Assembly (NCBI GenBank): GCA_023453655.1 | Contig: JAEXTE010000358.1 | Coordinates: forward strand, 1-15,206 | Source of the DNA: Pseudomonadota bacterium | GTDB taxonomy: Bacteria; Pseudomonadota; Gammaproteobacteria; Xanthomonadales; Xanthomonadaceae | Length of the DNA stretch: 15,206 nt | Direction: 5' to 3' | Shown: positions 13,142-15,206 of the stretch, in pieces | Position numbering within the stretch: the stretch's first letter is position 1 | Layout of the letters: each line of letters opens with the position of its first letter | Made by a program: the position numbers and the translations under genes | The notes under the pieces: model-generated | What the model was told of the DNA's origin: nothing | Databases searched by the model: none | Seen by the model: the letters and a program-made list of their open reading frames with translations, nothing else

Positions 13142-13217
13142 GCGGCGGTTGGATGGACCGGCCGCGTCGCGCCGCCGGTGATCCCGCCCGGCGCCAACCG
13201 GCACGACAGGACGCAGC

Positions 13218-14213
13218 ATGACCCTACCCGACGGCTTCAACGCCTACCGTATCCACAGCGACGACAACGGCTATCGCAGCGGCGTCGAAGCGGTGTCGCT
13301 GGACGATCTGTCCCCCGGCGAGATCGTGGTCAAGGTCGCGTTCTCCTCGGTCAACTACAAGGATGCACTGGCGGGCACCGGCAAGGGCAAGATCCTCCGC
13401 CGCTTCCCGCTGGTGGGCGGCATCGACCTGGCCGGGCACGTGGTCGCTTCCACCGATCCGAAATTCCGCGAGGGCGACCAGGTCCTGGTCACCGGTTCGG
13501 GCCTGAGCGAGACCCGCGACGGCGGCTATTCGCAGTACGCGCGCATCGAGGCGAAGTGGGCGGTGCCGCTGCCGCTGGGCCTGTCGATGCGCGAAAGCAT
13601 GGTGCTGGGCACCGCAGGCTTCACCGCCGCGCTCGCCCTGCTGCGCATGCGCGACAACCGCCAGTCGCCCGACCTCGGCCCGCTCGCGGTGACCGGCGCC
13701 ACCGGCGGCGTCGGCTCGCTGGCCGTCGACATCTTCAGCCGCGCCGGCTACACCGTGCATGCGGTCAGCGGCAAGCCCGAGCAGGCCGGCTACCTGCGTG
13801 CCATCGGCGCCAGCGAGGTGCTGGGCCGCGACGCGCTGTCCACCACGCGGCCGATGGAATCGGTGCGTTTCGGCGGCGGCCTCGACAACGTCGGCGGGCC
13901 GATGCTGACCAGCCTGCTGGCGCAGACGCGTCCCTACGGCAACGTCGCCAGCGCCGGGCTGGCCGCCAGCGCCGACCTGCCGGCCTCGGTCATGCCCTTC
14001 ATCATCCGCGGGGTCTCGCTGCTGGGCGTGGCCTCCGCGGGCACCGCGCGCGACATCCGCGACGAGATCTGGCAGCTGCTGGCCAGCGACTGGAAACCGC
14101 GTTACCTCGACCGCATCTGCACGCGCGAAACCACGCTCGAAGGCCTGCCCCAGGTGTTTTCGGACATGCTGGCGGGCGGGTCGGTGGGCAGGACCCTGGT
14201 CACACTCCCTTAG
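13218..14213 (+). CDS. acuI: YhdH/AcuI-type NADPH-dependent acrylyl-CoA reductase family
   Basis: A 331-residue medium-chain dehydrogenase/reductase of the YhdH/YhfP branch. Characterised members (AcuI) reduce the toxic intermediate acryloyl-CoA to propionyl-CoA with NADPH. Seen: FSSVNYKDALAGTGKGKI (about residues 42-59), PLVGGIDLAGHVV, the MDR block EGDQVLVTGSGLSETRDGGYSQYARI, the dinucleotide-binding loop VTGATGGVGSLAVDIF (about 158-173), and SGKPEQAGYL (184-193), whose Ser-Gly-Lys fits binding of the NADPH 2'-phosphate. It lacks the cysteine clusters of zinc-dependent alcohol dehydrogenases, as expected for this branch. AGGA at 13208-13211 is the ribosome binding site. No acrylate or DMSP genes are nearby, so a general quinone or enoyl-CoA reductase role is equally possible; the symbol is by family only. 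Confidence 0.87.
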   Translation: MTLPDGFNAYRIHSDDNGYRSGVEAVSLDDLSPGEIVVKVAFSSVNYKDALAGTGKGKILRRFPLVGGIDLAGHVVASTDPKFREGDQVLVTGSGLSETRDGGYSQYARIEAKWAVPLPLGLSMRESMVLGTAGFTAALALLRMRDNRQSPDLGPLAVTGATGGVGSLAVDIFSRAGYTVHAVSGKPEQAGYLRAIGASEVLGRDALSTTRPMESVRFGGGLDNVGGPMLTSLLAQTRPYGNVASAGLAASADLPASVMPFIIRGVSLLGVASAGTARDIRDEIWQLLASDWKPRYLDRICTRETTLEGLPQVFSDMLAGGSVGRTLVTLP

Positions 14214-14222
14214 CCCGGAGCG

Positions 14223-14249
14223 TTGGCGGGCCCGTCCCGCCGCTACAAT
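14223..14249 (+). promoter_or_regulatory. Probable promoter of the pilH-like gene, with overlapping inverted repeat
   Basis: TACAAT at 14244-14249 is a five-of-six match to the -10 consensus, 24 bases before the ATG at 14274. TTGGCG (14223-14228) could be the -35, but the spacer is only 15 nt. A perfect inverted repeat GGCGGG-CCCGT-CCCGCC (14225-14241) covers most of the -35 to -10 interval, 11 nt after the upstream stop. It may be a stem at the 3' end of the upstream transcript, an operator, or chance. Confidence 0.55.
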
Positions 14250-14273
14250 CGGCCGTCCAAAAGGGGAAAACGA

Positions 14274-14672
14274 ATGGCCCGCATCCTCATCGTCGACGAC
14301 TCGCCCTCCCAGCTGATGGGTATCCGCCGCATCGTCGAGAAGCTGGGGCACGAGGCGGTCACCGCCGAGGACGGCGCGGCCGGCGTGGGCGCGGCGAAGG
14401 AATACCTGCCCGACCTGGTCCTGATGGACGTGGTCATGCCCAACCTCAACGGCTTCCAGGCCACGCGCACGATCAAGCGCGACCCCGCCACCAGCCACAT
14501 CCCGGTGATCCTGGTGACCACCAAGGACCAGGAAACCGACCGCATCTGGGGCATCCGCCAGGGCGCGCAGGGCTATCTCACCAAACCCTTCAGCGAAGCC
14601 GAGCTGACCGAGGCGATCGTCTCCACCATCGGCCACGGCAGCGAGACGCCGCCGTCCGGCGACGCGGCCTGA
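14274..14672 (+). CDS. pilH: PilH-like single-domain response regulator
   Basis: A 132-residue CheY-like receiver with no output domain. Seen: ILIVDDSPSQLMGIRRIVEK with the acidic pair Asp8-Asp9, the phosphoacceptor Asp52 in LVLMDVVMPNLNGFQATR, the switch Thr in ILVTTKDQETDRIWGIRQGA, and the conserved Lys104 in LTKPFSEAEL. The TKDQETDRIWG block and overall spelling match PilH, which works with PilG and the ChpA-type kinase in twitching motility by type IV pili. The start at 14274 is set by the Shine-Dalgarno AAGGGG (14261-14266) and by the -10 box upstream; the frame is open 51 nt further but that would begin before the promoter. No pilG, pilI, pilJ or kinase gene is in the window, so it may be a PilH paralogue acting elsewhere. 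Confidence 0.85.
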   Translation: MARILIVDDSPSQLMGIRRIVEKLGHEAVTAEDGAAGVGAAKEYLPDLVLMDVVMPNLNGFQATRTIKRDPATSHIPVILVTTKDQETDRIWGIRQGAQGYLTKPFSEAELTEAIVSTIGHGSETPPSGDAA

Positions 14673-14673
14673 G

Positions 14674-15206
14674 TCAGCGCCGCCACTCGTCCGCGAAGGC
14701 GTCGCGCAGGCGCTCGTAGGCTTCGCGCTGGGCCTTCTTTCCGGGCGCCGGCGCCTGGATTTCGAGTTCCACCAGCTGGTCGCCCGCGGGCGCGCCAGCG
14801 GCGCCCGGCAGCCCCCGACCGCGCAGGCGCAGCTTGCGCCCGGCTTCCGAGCCCTGCGGAATCTTCAGTTCGACGCGCCCGCCCAGGGTCGGCACGCTGA
14901 CGCTCGCGCCCAGCGCCGCTTCCCAGGGCGCGAGCTGCAGGACGTGGATGATGTTGCGGCCGTCCACCTCGAAGTCCGGGTGGGCTGCGTACTCGATCTC
15001 CAGAAGCAGGTCGCCGCCGCGGCTGCCCTGCCGCGCCAGCCGGATCACCTGCCCCGGACGCACGCCCGGCGGTACGCGCACGTCGAAGGATCGGCCATCG
15101 ACGGAGATGCGCACGCTGTCGCCGCGGTAGACGGTCTCCAGCGACACGGCCACGCGGGCGCGCGTGTCGCCCGCGCCCGCCGCCGCGCCGCCGCGCGCGC
15201 GCGGAC
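14674..15206 (-). CDS. DnaJ/CbpA-type co-chaperone, C-terminal part
   Basis: 176 residues at the C-terminus of a DnaJ-family Hsp40 are visible; the J domain must lie beyond the right edge. Seen on the minus strand: DTRARVAVSLETVYRGDSVRI (start of substrate-binding domain I), VRVPPGVRPGQVIRLARQGSRGGDLLLEIEYAAHPDFEVDGRNI, the domain II block APWEAALGASVSVPTLGGRVELKIPQGSEAGRKLRLRGRGLPG, and a charged C-terminal helix. No CxxCxGxG zinc repeats lie between the visible domains; together with the spelling this favours a type II protein such as CbpA over DnaJ proper, though the usual zinc-finger position would be just before or within the visible part. The frame is open to the edge, so a GTG at 15153 is not the start. 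The stop is 1 nt from that of the convergent receiver gene. Confidence 0.87.
   Translation of the reverse strand, partial: PRARGGAAAGAGDTRARVAVSLETVYRGDSVRISVDGRSFDVRVPPGVRPGQVIRLARQGSRGGDLLLEIEYAAHPDFEVDGRNIIHVLQLAPWEAALGASVSVPTLGGRVELKIPQGSEAGRKLRLRGRGLPGAAGAPAGDQLVELEIQAPAPGKKAQREAYERLRDAFADEWRR

Noticed and set aside
14674..15153. A complete 159-residue gene starting at GTG 15153
   Set aside because: The frame continues open to the window edge with DnaJ-like sequence (DTRARVAVSLETVYRG), and the fragment alone would lack the J domain and the start of substrate-binding domain I.

Overview
The window is a high-GC chromosomal segment from a gammaproteobacterium, most likely a member of the Xanthomonadaceae (Lysobacter/Luteimonas/Stenotrophomonas-like). 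The reasons are the sucA-sucB-lpdA order with lpdA inside the 2-oxoglutarate dehydrogenase operon, a PilH-type response regulator, a purB-roxA-GNAT cluster, and promoters recognisable mainly by their -10 box. No database search was possible, so the genus is inference. Nearly everything is housekeeping; no phage, transposon, CRISPR array, tRNA or rRNA gene was recognised.

Layout. Bases 1-1109 (minus strand) hold most of fumC, whose C-terminus lies off the left edge. A 174-bp divergent promoter region separates it from a tightly packed five-gene plus-strand operon (1284-6085): purB, a small VOC/glyoxalase-fold protein, a subclass B3-like metallo-beta-lactamase with a lipoprotein signal, roxA (ribosomal protein L16 arginine hydroxylase) and a GNAT acetyltransferase with an extra C-terminal domain. 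Its genes are 2 nt apart or overlap by 4 nt. A good -10 box at 6187-6192 starts the second operon: sucA (E1o), sucB (E2o) and lpdA (E3), the complete 2-oxoglutarate dehydrogenase complex. Three consecutive hairpins lie between sucB and lpdA, and a strong terminator-like hairpin follows lpdA. With fumC next door, two TCA-cycle steps are encoded within about 12 kb.

The right part holds a LOG-family (lonely guy) phosphoribohydrolase, then a 636-bp gene-free gap mostly filled by a decaying tandem array of about 5.3 units of 86-90 bp. Each unit has two potential hairpins, and the array begins inside the last codons of the LOG gene. After it come an AcuI/YhdH-type NADPH-dependent reductase, a PilH-like single-domain response regulator with its own promoter, and, convergent with it, the C-terminal part of a DnaJ/CbpA-type co-chaperone that runs off the right edge.

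The clearest unexplained structure is the tandem array at 12551-13018. Second are the predicted lipoprotein form and operon position of the B3-like metallo-beta-lactamase, and the hairpin cluster inside the suc operon. I found no convincing new multi-gene system.
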